From contig JALWLM010000263.1 of the NCBI GenBank assembly GCA_027084145.1, forward strand, positions 1-15,958: a stretch of 15,958 nucleotides of DNA. Reading direction: 5' to 3'. This document shows positions 5,606 through 14,546 of this stretch, piece by piece. The notes beneath the pieces are model-generated. The model ran no database searches and was not told the origin of the DNA. It worked only from the letters and a program-made list of their open reading frames with translations. Every line of letters begins with the position of its first letter. Position 1 is the stretch's first letter. The position numbers and the translations under genes are program-made. Source of the stretch: Crocinitomicaceae bacterium (lineage in GTDB: Bacteria > Bacteroidota > Bacteroidia > Flavobacteriales_D > Crocinitomicaceae).

Positions 5606-7718
5606 TACGAATAACATAAGTAATCAAACAAAAATCAAAGCACAGCTTGTGTTTTGGGCTTTTGTATTTCTTATGGGAGTAGTTATCTACAAAACCATCT
5701 CCATCCAATTTTTTTATGAAGACAATACCGTTTATTTAAATACGGAAAACGGAGAAAAACTACCTACAAGAATCGTAAAAAAGAAACCTCGAAGAGGACA
5801 AATACTTGACATCAACCATATACCGCTGGTTACATCCATTTCTTATTATGATATCTATATGGACCCTACGGTTATCAAACCAAAATTATTTAATAGTGAA
5901 ATATCTAAACTTAGTATAAAACTTGCTGAAATATTCCCTGAAAAAACAGCCAGAGAATACGAAATATACATACGAAAAGCTCGACGAAGAGGTAACAGGT
6001 ATCTGTTAATCAAGAAAAATGCAACAAATATAGAGCGAAAGCAGTTAAAAACTTTTCCAATATTCAACAAGGGCAGATTTAAAGGCGGGCTTATTGATAA
6101 CATCGAACATATCATCAGAAAACGTCCTTTCGGTGAAATGGCGAGAAGAACTTTAGGATACGTTCGTAAAATAGATTCAAAAACATTAAAAGTTGGTATT
6201 GAAGGTGCTTATGACGAATACCTGAGAGGTGTTGACGGGGAAGAAATAGAACAAAAAATATCTACAGGATGGAAAAAAACAGGAACCATCATCAGAGAAC
6301 CCGAAGAAGGAGCAACTGTTGTTACCACCATCGATAAAGAAATACAAGAAGTTGCACATAAAGAACTTCTTAATCAATTAAAACTTCAAGAAGCAAGAAA
6401 TGGATGTGTTGTCGTAATGGAGGTGAAAACCGGTAAAATTAAAGCTATCTCCAATCTATTTAGAGGAAACGACGGTAATTATTTCGAAAGCTACAATCAA
6501 GCTATCGGGATAAAAGAAGTGCCGGGTTCAACGTTTAAACTAGCTTCATTAATGGCATTATTAGAAGATAAAAAAGTCAACATATCAGATAAAGTCAATG
6601 CCAACGGTCGATATACGTTTTATGGTAAAACATTACATGATTCAAAAGAAGGAGGATATGGAAACATTACCATCCAGGAAGCTTTTGAAAAATCTTCTAA
6701 TGTCTTTTCCAAAATCATTAATGACGCATATAAAAATGAACCTCAACAATTTATACATCGATTGGAAAGTTTTGGAATTGTTGATAGCCTAGGAATCGAA
6801 CTAAAAGGAGAGCCTCAACCTACACTACACAGACCAGGAACAAAAGGATGGTCAGGGCTTTCTCTTCCATGGATGGCAATCGGTTATGAAGTACAATTAA
6901 CTCCGTTACAAATTCTTGCCTTTTATAATGCTGTTGCCAATAACGGAAAATTCATGAAACCTTTATTCGTTCAATCAATCATCAAAGACAATAAAGTTTT
7001 AAAAGAAATCAAACCTGTTGTTTTAAAAGAAAAAATTTGTTCCGATCAAACATTAAAAGACCTTCATTTATGCCTAAAAGGAGTCGTAAAAAGAGGAACG
7101 GGACAAGCTTTGAAATCTGCTTATTTCGATATATCCGGAAAAACAGGAACCGCTCAGATATTAAACCAAGATAAAAGATACGGAGCGCCGGGAGAACGAA
7201 AATACCAAGCTTCTTTCGTTGGTTTCTTCCCTTCTGAAAATCCAATTTATTCCGTGATTGTTGTAATCACAGCACCTAACAAAAATATTTATGGAGCAAA
7301 AGTATCCGGAACCGTATTCTCTGCCATAGCAAACAAAGTATACGCTTCAAGATTGGAGTTTCATAAGCCCATCAACTTAAAGAAAAAAACAATCAACAAC
7401 CTACCTATAACAAAAGAAGGAAATGCAACTGATTTTAAAACTATCACAAATCATTTGAAGATCCCGAACACAATCAACACAAGTGATGAATGGGTAAAAG
7501 TCAATAGCTCGGGAACAAAACTAACTGCAAAAAAAATACGATTCAACAAAGGAACAGTCCCAAATGTGAAAGGAATGACCGCTAAAGATGCTATTTACTT
7601 ACTCGAAAAAGAAGGCTTAGTTGTTCGAATAACAGGATATGGAAAAGTAGTTCACCAATCCATTTTGCCCGGAACAGAAATAAAAAAAGGTGTGATTATC
7701 AACTTGACGTTAAAATGA
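5595..7718 (+). CDS. ftsI: FtsI/PBP3-type peptidoglycan D,D-transpeptidase with PASTA domain
   Basis: Class B penicillin-binding protein that crosslinks septal peptidoglycan as FtsW's partner. The 707-aa product has a membrane anchor at about 16-35, a dimerisation/pedestal domain with the R-G-Q-I-L-D motif (67-72) and a transpeptidase domain. That domain carries SxxK at S312-K315 (GSTFK, Ser312 the acyl-enzyme nucleophile), SxN at S367-N369 and KTG at K516-G518. A C-terminal PASTA domain at about 648-707 (VPNVKGMTAKDAIYLLEKEG) makes it longer than E. coli FtsI; this layout is usual in Bacteroidota. The start overlaps ftsL by 11 nt and the end overlaps murE by 4 nt (ATGA). Confidence 0.97.
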   Translation: MVNSTNNISNQTKIKAQLVFWAFVFLMGVVIYKTISIQFFYEDNTVYLNTENGEKLPTRIVKKKPRRGQILDINHIPLVTSISYYDIYMDPTVIKPKLFNSEISKLSIKLAEIFPEKTAREYEIYIRKARRRGNRYLLIKKNATNIERKQLKTFPIFNKGRFKGGLIDNIEHIIRKRPFGEMARRTLGYVRKIDSKTLKVGIEGAYDEYLRGVDGEEIEQKISTGWKKTGTIIREPEEGATVVTTIDKEIQEVAHKELLNQLKLQEARNGCVVVMEVKTGKIKAISNLFRGNDGNYFESYNQAIGIKEVPGSTFKLASLMALLEDKKVNISDKVNANGRYTFYGKTLHDSKEGGYGNITIQEAFEKSSNVFSKIINDAYKNEPQQFIHRLESFGIVDSLGIELKGEPQPTLHRPGTKGWSGLSLPWMAIGYEVQLTPLQILAFYNAVANNGKFMKPLFVQSIIKDNKVLKEIKPVVLKEKICSDQTLKDLHLCLKGVVKRGTGQALKSAYFDISGKTGTAQILNQDKRYGAPGERKYQASFVGFFPSENPIYSVIVVITAPNKNIYGAKVSGTVFSAIANKVYASRLEFHKPINLKKKTINNLPITKEGNATDFKTITNHLKIPNTINTSDEWVKVNSSGTKLTAKKIRFNKGTVPNVKGMTAKDAIYLLEKEGLVVRITGYGKVVHQSILPGTEIKKGVIINLTLK

Positions 7719-9178
7719 AACATACATTAAAAGACATATTATACGGTGTTAGTATCCAATCTGTTTTGGGAGACACTAGTATTGAGGTCTCTGAATTGAC
7801 TTTTGATTCCAGAAAAGCAAAAAAAGGAAGTGTATTTTTTGCCATAAAAGGAACTCAAGTAGATGGACACGATTACATTCAATCTGCCATCGATAACGGA
7901 TGTCAAACTTTTATCATTTCTAAAAAAGCAGAACTCCCCCCCAATCTTACTGTTGTTACAGTAGATGATACAGCAAAAACGTTAGGAATTGTAGCAAGTA
8001 ATTTTTACGGGGAACCGTCTAAAGAAATAACTCTTATCGGTGTAACAGGTACAAATGGCAAAACAACGACATCCACTCTATTACACCAAATGTTCACTAA
8101 ACTAGGTTATAAAAGCGGATTGCTTTCCACCGTTGTAAACAAAATTGGAGAAAAAGAAATTACTTCTACACATACAACTCCAAATCCTATAGAGCTGAAT
8201 AAACTGCTCAGAGAAATGGTACAAAAAGGTTGTACACATTGCTTTATGGAGGTTAGTTCACATGCTATTCATCAAAAAAGAATAGAAGGAGTTCATTTTT
8301 CCGGTGGGGTATTTACAAATATCACTCATGATCACTTAGACTACCATAAAACATTCAAGGAATACAGAGATGTTAAGAAATCTTTTTTTGATCATCTACC
8401 AAAATCAGCTTTTACACTAACAAATGCAGACGATAAAAATGGACTTTTTATGCTACAAAATACAAAAGCAAAAAAAGTAACATATGCATTAAAAAGTCAA
8501 GCTGACTACAAAGCAAAAGTATTGGAAAATCATTTTTCAGGCTTAGTCCTTTCAATTAACAATAAAGAGATATGGACAAAATTAATCGGAGACTTTAATG
8601 CTTATAATTTACTTGCTGTTTTTGGAGTTTCTCAAGAACTTGGTATCGATGAAACAGAAGCATTAACCGCTATTAGCAATCTAGACCCTGTAGAAGGAAG
8701 ATTCCAATACCTACAAAGTCCGTCCGGTATCACAGCAATCATCGACTACGCTCACACACCGGATGCACTGAAAAATGTACTCAAAACCATTGAGAATATA
8801 CGCACAAAAAATGAAACGGTCTTCACTATTTTTGGATGCGGAGGAGATAGAGATAAAGAAAAACGACCTGAAATGGCAAAAGAAGCTTGTGCTTACTCTG
8901 ACAAAGTAATTATCACCTCTGACAACCCGAGAACAGAAGCCCCTGAAGAAATCATAGATGACATTATGAAAGGTGTCGATGCTGTAAGCTTCAAAAAAAC
9001 ACTATCCATCATTGATAGAAAACAAGCCATTAAAACAGCTCTATCCATGGCTGAATCAGGAGACATTATACTAATTGCAGGAAAAGGGCATGAGAAGTAC
9101 CAAGAAATCAATGGAGTAAAACATCCATTTGATGACATGGAAACGGTAAAAGAATTATTAACCAAACTTGAGAAGTAA
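7715..9178 (+). CDS. murE: UDP-MurNAc-L-Ala-D-Glu:meso-diaminopimelate ligase (MurE)
   Basis: Cytosolic ATP-dependent Mur ligase that adds the third stem-peptide residue. The 487-aa product has the N-terminal UDP-binding domain (LTFDSRKAKKGSVFFAIKG), the ATP-binding P-loop GVTGTNGKTTT (109-119, Lys116), MEVSSHAI, HDHLDYH and the C-terminal domain starting near EGRFQ. The specificity motif D403-N404-P405-R406, followed by TEAPEE, is the form typical of enzymes that use meso-diaminopimelate rather than lysine, so the peptidoglycan should be of the DAP type. Length is normal. It overlaps ftsI by 4 nt and shares one base with the mraY start. Confidence 0.98.
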   Translation: MKHTLKDILYGVSIQSVLGDTSIEVSELTFDSRKAKKGSVFFAIKGTQVDGHDYIQSAIDNGCQTFIISKKAELPPNLTVVTVDDTAKTLGIVASNFYGEPSKEITLIGVTGTNGKTTTSTLLHQMFTKLGYKSGLLSTVVNKIGEKEITSTHTTPNPIELNKLLREMVQKGCTHCFMEVSSHAIHQKRIEGVHFSGGVFTNITHDHLDYHKTFKEYRDVKKSFFDHLPKSAFTLTNADDKNGLFMLQNTKAKKVTYALKSQADYKAKVLENHFSGLVLSINNKEIWTKLIGDFNAYNLLAVFGVSQELGIDETEALTAISNLDPVEGRFQYLQSPSGITAIIDYAHTPDALKNVLKTIENIRTKNETVFTIFGCGGDRDKEKRPEMAKEACAYSDKVIITSDNPRTEAPEEIIDDIMKGVDAVSFKKTLSIIDRKQAIKTALSMAESGDIILIAGKGHEKYQEINGVKHPFDDMETVKELLTKLEK

Positions 9179-10425
9179 TGTTAACGTACTTATTTAACTA
9201 TTTAGAAGAATTAGATATACCCGGAGCAGGATTGTTCAATTATATTTCATTTAGAGCAGCCATCACTTTAATCTTCTCTTTAATCATATCCATTTCTTTT
9301 GGAAAAAGAATTATCCGGTTGCTCCAAAAACAACAAATTGGAGAAACTGTTCGAGATCTAGGACTTGAAGGTCAAATTCAAAAGACAGGTACACCGACAA
9401 TGGGAGGACTCATTATCCTCGGCGCCATTATTATTCCTGTTTTATTAGTTGCGAAACTACACAATATCTATATCATCACAATGCTCATTGCAACAGTATG
9501 GCTTGGTATCATCGGCTTTTTAGATGACTATATCAAAGTATTCAAGAAAGATAAAAAAGGACTTTCAGGAAAATTCAAGGTGATTGGTCAGGTTGGTGTT
9601 GGAATTATTGTAGGAAGTATTCTTTACTTCAGCAATGATGTTCAAGTTCATAAAAAAGTTGACGCTGACTATCAACTAAAAAAAGGTGAAATCCTTGTTA
9701 CAAAAGATCACTCATCAATTGATAAAGAAACGAGTTACAAGTGGATAAAAACCCACGATATGACAACAACGATTCCATTTATTAAAAACAATGAATTCAA
9801 TTATAATTGGTTATTAGGAAATGTTAGTAGAAAGTGGGGCTGGATCATCTTCATCCCTATCGTCATATTCATTGTAACGGCTGTTTCCAATGGTGCAAAT
9901 ATGACTGACGGACTTGATGGTTTAGCCACCGGAACATCTGCAATTACCGGAGCGGTGTTATTTGTCTTTGCATACGTTAGTTCTAACATCAATTTCGCTG
10001 ATTACCTTGATGTAATGTACATCCCTCAAGCAGAAGAATTAGTCATTTTCATAGCTGCATTCATCGGTGCATGTATCGGTTTTTTATGGTACAACGCCTA
10101 TCCCGCACAAGTTTTTATGGGAGACACGGGAAGTCTTGCTTTAGGAGGAATAATTGCTGTTTTCTCTATTGCCATACGAAAAGAACTTTTGATTCCATTA
10201 TTCTGTGGAATTTTTCTTGTTGAGAATTTATCAGTGATTTTACAAGTTGCCTGGTTCAAATTCACCAAAAAGAAATACGGGGAAGGAAGAAGAATTTTTT
10301 TAATGGCCCCATTACATCATCACTATCAAAAGAAAGGATTACATGAAGCAAAAATCGTTGCCAGATTTTGGATTGTAGCCATCTTCTTGGCCGTGATTTC
10401 TATTGTAACGCTAAAAATTAGATAA
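9178..10425 (+). CDS. mraY: Phospho-N-acetylmuramoyl-pentapeptide transferase (MraY)
   Basis: Polytopic inner-membrane enzyme that moves phospho-MurNAc-pentapeptide from UDP to undecaprenyl phosphate, making lipid I. The catalytic Asp pair D116-D117 (LDDYIK), the NMTDGLDGLATG loop (from N241) and the histidine motif PLHHHYQKKG (H380-H382) are all present. At 415 aa it is about 55 residues longer than E. coli MraY. The surplus is a hydrophilic, Lys/Asp-rich segment at about 153-210 after a membrane helix; as I recall, an insertion here is common in Bacteroidota MraY. The stop codon abuts the murD start with no gap. Confidence 0.98.
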   Translation: MLTYLFNYLEELDIPGAGLFNYISFRAAITLIFSLIISISFGKRIIRLLQKQQIGETVRDLGLEGQIQKTGTPTMGGLIILGAIIIPVLLVAKLHNIYIITMLIATVWLGIIGFLDDYIKVFKKDKKGLSGKFKVIGQVGVGIIVGSILYFSNDVQVHKKVDADYQLKKGEILVTKDHSSIDKETSYKWIKTHDMTTTIPFIKNNEFNYNWLLGNVSRKWGWIIFIPIVIFIVTAVSNGANMTDGLDGLATGTSAITGAVLFVFAYVSSNINFADYLDVMYIPQAEELVIFIAAFIGACIGFLWYNAYPAQVFMGDTGSLALGGIIAVFSIAIRKELLIPLFCGIFLVENLSVILQVAWFKFTKKKYGEGRRIFLMAPLHHHYQKKGLHEAKIVARFWIVAIFLAVISIVTLKIR

Positions 10426-11778
10426 TTGAACAGAGATAAAAAACATATCGCCATTTTAGGTGCCGGAGAGAGTGGTATCGGTGCTGCAATTCTTGCTAAA
10501 AAGCAAGGGTGGGAAGTTTTTGTTTCTGACAAAGGATCTATAGACGAAAAATACAAAGAAAAATTAAAAGAATTAGGCGTCAAATGGGAAGAAGGACAAC
10601 ACTCAAAAGATGAAATTTTAAATTCTGATATCATTGTCAAGTCTCCGGGCATTCCTGACTCTATCCCTCTAATTAAAAAAGCAAAAGACAAAGGGATTAA
10701 AGTGATTTCCGAGATAGAATTTGCAGGATACTACAACAAAGCAAAAACAATTTGCATTACGGGAAGTAACGGAAAAACAACCACTGCACTTTGGTTACAT
10801 CACATTCTAAAAAAAGCGGGAATTAATGTCGGTCTGGCCGGAAATATTGGTGATAGCTTCGCTAAACAAGTCGCAACAGAGGAACATGATTGGTATGTTT
10901 TAGAATTAAGCTCCTTCCAATTAGATGGAATGTATGACTTCAAAGCAGACATATCTATCATCTTAAACATCACCCCGGATCATTTGGATCGATATGAATA
11001 CAAAATGCAAAACTATATCGATTCCAAATTCAGAATTATACAAAATCAAACTACATCAGATTGGGTCATCCTGGATTTCGACGACCCTATTCTACAAAAG
11101 GAAGTAGAAAATAGAAACATCACACCTAAAATCGCTTGGTTCTCTTACGGAACAGAACAAGAACAAGGCGGATACATTAAAAACAAAGAATTTATCATAA
11201 ACATCAATAACCCCAAAAATCAATTTAATATGTCAATTCACGATTTAGCACTAAAAGGAAAGCATAATGCAAAGAATGCATTAGCAGCAAGTATCGCTTC
11301 TCGAATCTTAGATATTCGAAAAGAAGTAGTCAGAGAAAGTTTAATGGATTTTACCAATGTGGAACACCGAATGGAATTCGTTGCAAGTGTCCATGGTATA
11401 GAATTCATTAATGATTCAAAAGCAACAAATGTTAACGCAACATGGTTTGCCTTGGAAAGCATCGAAAAACCTATCATATGGGTTGCAGGAGGTGTAGATA
11501 AAGGAAATGACTATTCTCAACTTAAAGAGTTAGTCAAAGACAAAGTAAAAGCAATTATTTGTCTTGGAGAAAACAATCAAAAAATCATCGAAGAATTTAA
11601 AGATGATGTAGACACTATTCTTGAAGCTAAATCCGCTATAGAAGCAGTCGCTTACGGATATCAACTAGGAAAAAAAGGAGATACCGTATTATTATCTCCT
11701 GCTTGTGCAAGTTTTGATTTGTTTGAAAATTATGAACATAGAGGTAAAGAGTTTAAAAAAGCGGTAAGAAGTCTTTAA
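10426..11778 (+). CDS. murD: UDP-MurNAc-L-alanine:D-glutamate ligase (MurD), TTG start
   Basis: Cytosolic Mur ligase adding D-glutamate to UDP-MurNAc-Ala. The 450-aa product has the N-terminal Rossmann motif ILGAGESGIGAA, the P-loop TGSNGKTTT (112-120, Lys117), LSSFQLD, NITPDHLDRY, HRME (314-317), NDSKATNV (329-336) and SPACAS (424-429). The start is TTG at 10426, directly after the mraY TAA. No ATG or GTG lies before the conserved N-terminal strand, so a rare TTG start seems required. Overall length is as expected with this start. A 6-nt gap separates it from the next gene, whose product resembles this protein's own C-terminal domain. Confidence 0.97.
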   Translation: MNRDKKHIAILGAGESGIGAAILAKKQGWEVFVSDKGSIDEKYKEKLKELGVKWEEGQHSKDEILNSDIIVKSPGIPDSIPLIKKAKDKGIKVISEIEFAGYYNKAKTICITGSNGKTTTALWLHHILKKAGINVGLAGNIGDSFAKQVATEEHDWYVLELSSFQLDGMYDFKADISIILNITPDHLDRYEYKMQNYIDSKFRIIQNQTTSDWVILDFDDPILQKEVENRNITPKIAWFSYGTEQEQGGYIKNKEFIININNPKNQFNMSIHDLALKGKHNAKNALAASIASRILDIRKEVVRESLMDFTNVEHRMEFVASVHGIEFINDSKATNVNATWFALESIEKPIIWVAGGVDKGNDYSQLKELVKDKVKAIICLGENNQKIIEEFKDDVDTILEAKSAIEAVAYGYQLGKKGDTVLLSPACASFDLFENYEHRGKEFKKAVRSL

Positions 11779-11784
11779 GAAAAG

Positions 11785-12252
11785 ATGAACAAAAAAGAGA
11801 AAATTGTAACCTCGGAAGAACAATTAGTTCAACTCCGAAAAGAATCACTTCGAAATGCCACCGAAGTAAACAGCATACGCGCACACGGTAAAGTAATGGG
11901 TAAAGAATTATTTACTTGGAAACAACCCAATGTCGACCAAATTGCATCAATGCTAAAAAATTTCCCTTTCGATGTAACTTGGATAACAACACCAAAAGAA
12001 GTTACACGTTTTTATAAATTTTACTCTAAAGACAATTTCCCTATAAGAGAGATTATTGTTTTCGGAATCAATGACAACATGCTAAATCGTAAACAGGTTC
12101 CTAACGATATTCTCTTAATGAGTACAAATACAATCAATGATGCACTGAATCTCTTTCAAAGTACCTACGGAAAAACTGTTCTAATTAGCGTGGACAAAGA
12201 AACAATAGATTGTTATGCTGACATTGAAAACTGGTTAACCAAAGTTAAATGA
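11785..12252 (+). CDS. Unrecognised 155-aa dcw-cluster protein resembling a degenerate MurD C-terminal domain
   Basis: Not a gene I recognise at this place; flavobacterial clusters usually run murD-ftsW directly. The protein is soluble-looking, with no signal peptide or membrane segment. Residues 39-155 align by eye with the C-terminal domain of the adjacent MurD. K46-x-x-N49-V50 matches K332-x-x-N335-V336; W66 matches W352, both 16 residues after the Val. The strand REIIVFG (88-94) matches KAIICLG (375-381), and TVLIS (131-135) matches TVLLS (420-424). The MurD signatures themselves are gone: no HRME, no complete DSKATN, and SPACAS is replaced by SVDKET. There is no P-loop, so it cannot be a ligase. 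The start codon lies 6 nt after murD and its stop overlaps ftsW by 4 nt, so it is fully integrated in the operon. Homology is inference; expression as a real gene is likely. Confidence 0.8.
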   Translation: MNKKEKIVTSEEQLVQLRKESLRNATEVNSIRAHGKVMGKELFTWKQPNVDQIASMLKNFPFDVTWITTPKEVTRFYKFYSKDNFPIREIIVFGINDNMLNRKQVPNDILLMSTNTINDALNLFQSTYGKTVLISVDKETIDCYADIENWLTKVK

Positions 12253-13436
12253 AACAATTATTTAACAAATATTTAGAAGGAGACAAGGTGATATGGGTAA
12301 TATCAATCATTTTGATGATATTATCTATTGTCAGCGTATATAGCTTTGTGGAGATTTTGGTGAAAACAGAGGGAGGAAGCCCTTTTGGTTATTTGATGAA
12401 ACATAGTTTTTATGTGGGCTTGACTTTTGGAGTAATGTACTGGATACATAAAAGAGATGTCAATGTTTTTGGAAAAATATCGAAAGGTTTATTTTATCTC
12501 TCGATTATCTTGATGGTATTCACCATGTTTTTCGGAATTGAAATCAATAACGCTTCCAGATGGATTCGTGTACCCTTTGTTGGTCTAACATTTCAAAGTT
12601 CTGACTTTGCAAAAATTGCTTTGTTGCTTTACATGTCTGTGCTATTAGAAAAGAAGCAACGTCTTTTAGATGATTGGAAAAAAGGATTCTGGCCTGTTGT
12701 TGCTCCTTTATTAATCATATTTGGATTAACCATTAAAGACAATTTTTCTACTGCTGCCATTATTTTAAGTGTCGGAAGTATGCTACTTTTTATAGGAAAT
12801 GTTCCTTTAAAGAAATTGTTTACGGTGTTAAGTGGATTCATAGTCTTATTTTCTATCGTTATACTTATTCACAAATCTTTTCCTGAAGCGAATCTTATCC
12901 CTAGATTAGAAACTTGGGAAAACAGAATATTTAATAAAATTTCGGACGAAAAAGACATATTGGCAAATGCTCAGGCACTCAACGCCGAACTTGCCATATA
13001 CAATGGCCGTCCTACTTGGAGAAATCTAGGACTTATAGGACAAGGCCCCGGAAAAGGAGAATTAAAAGAATTCTTACCTGAAGCTTACGCTGATTTTTAT
13101 TATGCAAGTTTTGTGGAAGAAATAGGCACTTTTTGGGCTTTTGTTTTGATTCTACTATACATCATATTATTCTATAGAATCTTACAAACAGGAATAAAGG
13201 CAAAACGGTTGTACCAAACTTATTTCTGTATCGGCTTCGGTATTCTTTTAATGATACAAGCCAGTGTAAATATGTTGGTTTGTACAGGAGTATTCCCTGT
13301 TACAGGACAAAACATGCCTCTCTTGGCAATGGGAGGGTCTGCTATGTTATTTACAGGAATTGGAATTGGAATGGTGCAAGCAATTGCAAGACAATCTAAG
13401 AATAAATCAAAAAGAAAAATTTATCAAACAGAATAA
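12249..13436 (+). CDS. ftsW: Septal peptidoglycan glycosyltransferase FtsW
   Basis: SEDS-family polytopic membrane enzyme that polymerises lipid II into glycan strands at the septum together with FtsI. The 395-aa product has about ten hydrophobic segments and the family marks NASRWIRVPFVGLTFQSSDFAK, IGQGPGKGELKEFLPEAYADFYYASFVEEIG and a late VTGQNMPLLAMGG. Asp282, in the PEAYAD loop, sits where the essential SEDS aspartate lies. The usual QPSEFAK is QSSDFAK here, a mild substitution. It could in principle be a RodA, but the position between murD and murG argues for FtsW. Its ATG overlaps the preceding gene by 4 nt. Confidence 0.96.
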   Translation: MKQLFNKYLEGDKVIWVISIILMILSIVSVYSFVEILVKTEGGSPFGYLMKHSFYVGLTFGVMYWIHKRDVNVFGKISKGLFYLSIILMVFTMFFGIEINNASRWIRVPFVGLTFQSSDFAKIALLLYMSVLLEKKQRLLDDWKKGFWPVVAPLLIIFGLTIKDNFSTAAIILSVGSMLLFIGNVPLKKLFTVLSGFIVLFSIVILIHKSFPEANLIPRLETWENRIFNKISDEKDILANAQALNAELAIYNGRPTWRNLGLIGQGPGKGELKEFLPEAYADFYYASFVEEIGTFWAFVLILLYIILFYRILQTGIKAKRLYQTYFCIGFGILLMIQASVNMLVCTGVFPVTGQNMPLLAMGGSAMLFTGIGIGMVQAIARQSKNKSKRKIYQTE

Positions 13437-13442
13437 AAAAAG

Positions 13443-14546
13443 ATGCTAAATAAAATCATCATATCAGGTGGAGGCACAGGAGGTCATATCTTTCCTGCGA
13501 TAGCTATTGCAGATGAAATCAAAAGAAGATATCCTGATGCTGATATTCTTTTTGTTGGAGCCAAAGGGAAAATGGAAATGGAAAAAGTTCCACAAGCCGG
13601 ATATCAAATAGAAGGACTTGAGATAGTAGGTTTTCAACGAAAATTAGCGCTGTCGAATTTTCTTCTTCCTTTTAAAATTATCAAATCCCTTTGGAAAGCA
13701 AGAAGTATTATCAAAAACTTTACTCCTCAAGCATGTGTTGGTGTCGGAGGGTATGCCAGTGGCCCCACTCTAAAAATGGCTACAATGTTGAAAATACCTT
13801 CTATGATTCAAGAACAAAACTCTTTCCCGGGGAAAACAAATAGAATTTTATCTAAAGACGTTCAAAAAATATGTGTTGCTTATGAAGGGCTAGAACGTTT
13901 CTTTCCAAAAGAAAAAATTGTACTAACCGGAAATCCTACAAGAAAAGAAGTGACCCAAATTGAAGGAAAAGAAAATGAAGCTTTTGACTACTACAATTTA
14001 AATCCGAGAAGAAAAACCATTTTAATTATAGGAGGAAGCTTGGGAGCGAAAACTTTAAATGAAAGTGTATTCAAAAACAAAGAGAAATTATTAAACAATG
14101 ATGTAAATGTTATCTGGCAATGCGGAAAGTTTTATTATAACGATTTGAAAGACGTATTATCCGAAGAAGAAAAAGAAAAAATTAAACTGCATCAATTTAT
14201 TGATAGGATGGATTTGGCCTATGCCGCTGCAGATATCATTATATCTCGAGCCGGAGCCATTTCTGTATCCGAATTATGCATCATCGGAAAACCTGTCATT
14301 CTTGTCCCTTCTCCCAATGTCGCAGAAGATCATCAAACTAAAAACGCAATGGCTTTAGTCAAAAAAAATGCCGCTGTTTTAGTCAAAGACAATGAGGCTA
14401 CGGAAAAACTCATTGATAAAACATTAGAGACACTTAACAATGAGGAAAAATGTAATGAATTATCTAAAAACATTAAACAATTAGGCAAACCTAATGCAAC
14501 AAAAGAAATTGTTGATGAATTGGAAAAAATTGCACTAAAACAATGA
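13443..14546 (+). CDS. murG: Undecaprenyldiphospho-muramoylpentapeptide beta-N-acetylglucosaminyltransferase (MurG)
   Basis: Peripheral membrane GT-B glycosyltransferase on the cytoplasmic face that adds GlcNAc to lipid I, giving lipid II. The 367-aa product opens with the G-loop ISGGGTGGHIFPA (G9-G14, His15) that binds the diphosphate. It continues with VGVGGYASGP and QEQNSFPGKTNR, then GGSLGAKTLNE at the start of the second domain. SRAGAISVSELCIIGKPVILVPSP and EDHQTKNA form the UDP-GlcNAc site. The start lies 6 nt after ftsW, preceded by an A-run, and the end overlaps murC by 4 nt (ATGA). Confidence 0.98.
   Translation: MLNKIIISGGGTGGHIFPAIAIADEIKRRYPDADILFVGAKGKMEMEKVPQAGYQIEGLEIVGFQRKLALSNFLLPFKIIKSLWKARSIIKNFTPQACVGVGGYASGPTLKMATMLKIPSMIQEQNSFPGKTNRILSKDVQKICVAYEGLERFFPKEKIVLTGNPTRKEVTQIEGKENEAFDYYNLNPRRKTILIIGGSLGAKTLNESVFKNKEKLLNNDVNVIWQCGKFYYNDLKDVLSEEEKEKIKLHQFIDRMDLAYAAADIIISRAGAISVSELCIIGKPVILVPSPNVAEDHQTKNAMALVKKNAAVLVKDNEATEKLIDKTLETLNNEEKCNELSKNIKQLGKPNATKEIVDELEKIALKQ

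Noticed and set aside
9631..9801. The hydrophilic insertion in MraY (about residues 153-210) as a novel domain
   Set aside because: MraY of many Bacteroidota is enlarged at this place as I recall, so it is a phylum trait rather than a new feature of this genome.
10326..10691. A 121-codon antisense frame across the mraY/murD junction
   Set aside because: It lies wholly within two strongly conserved genes, is Ser/Phe/Leu-rich as expected for the complement of AT-rich coding sequence, and has no promoter or family resemblance.
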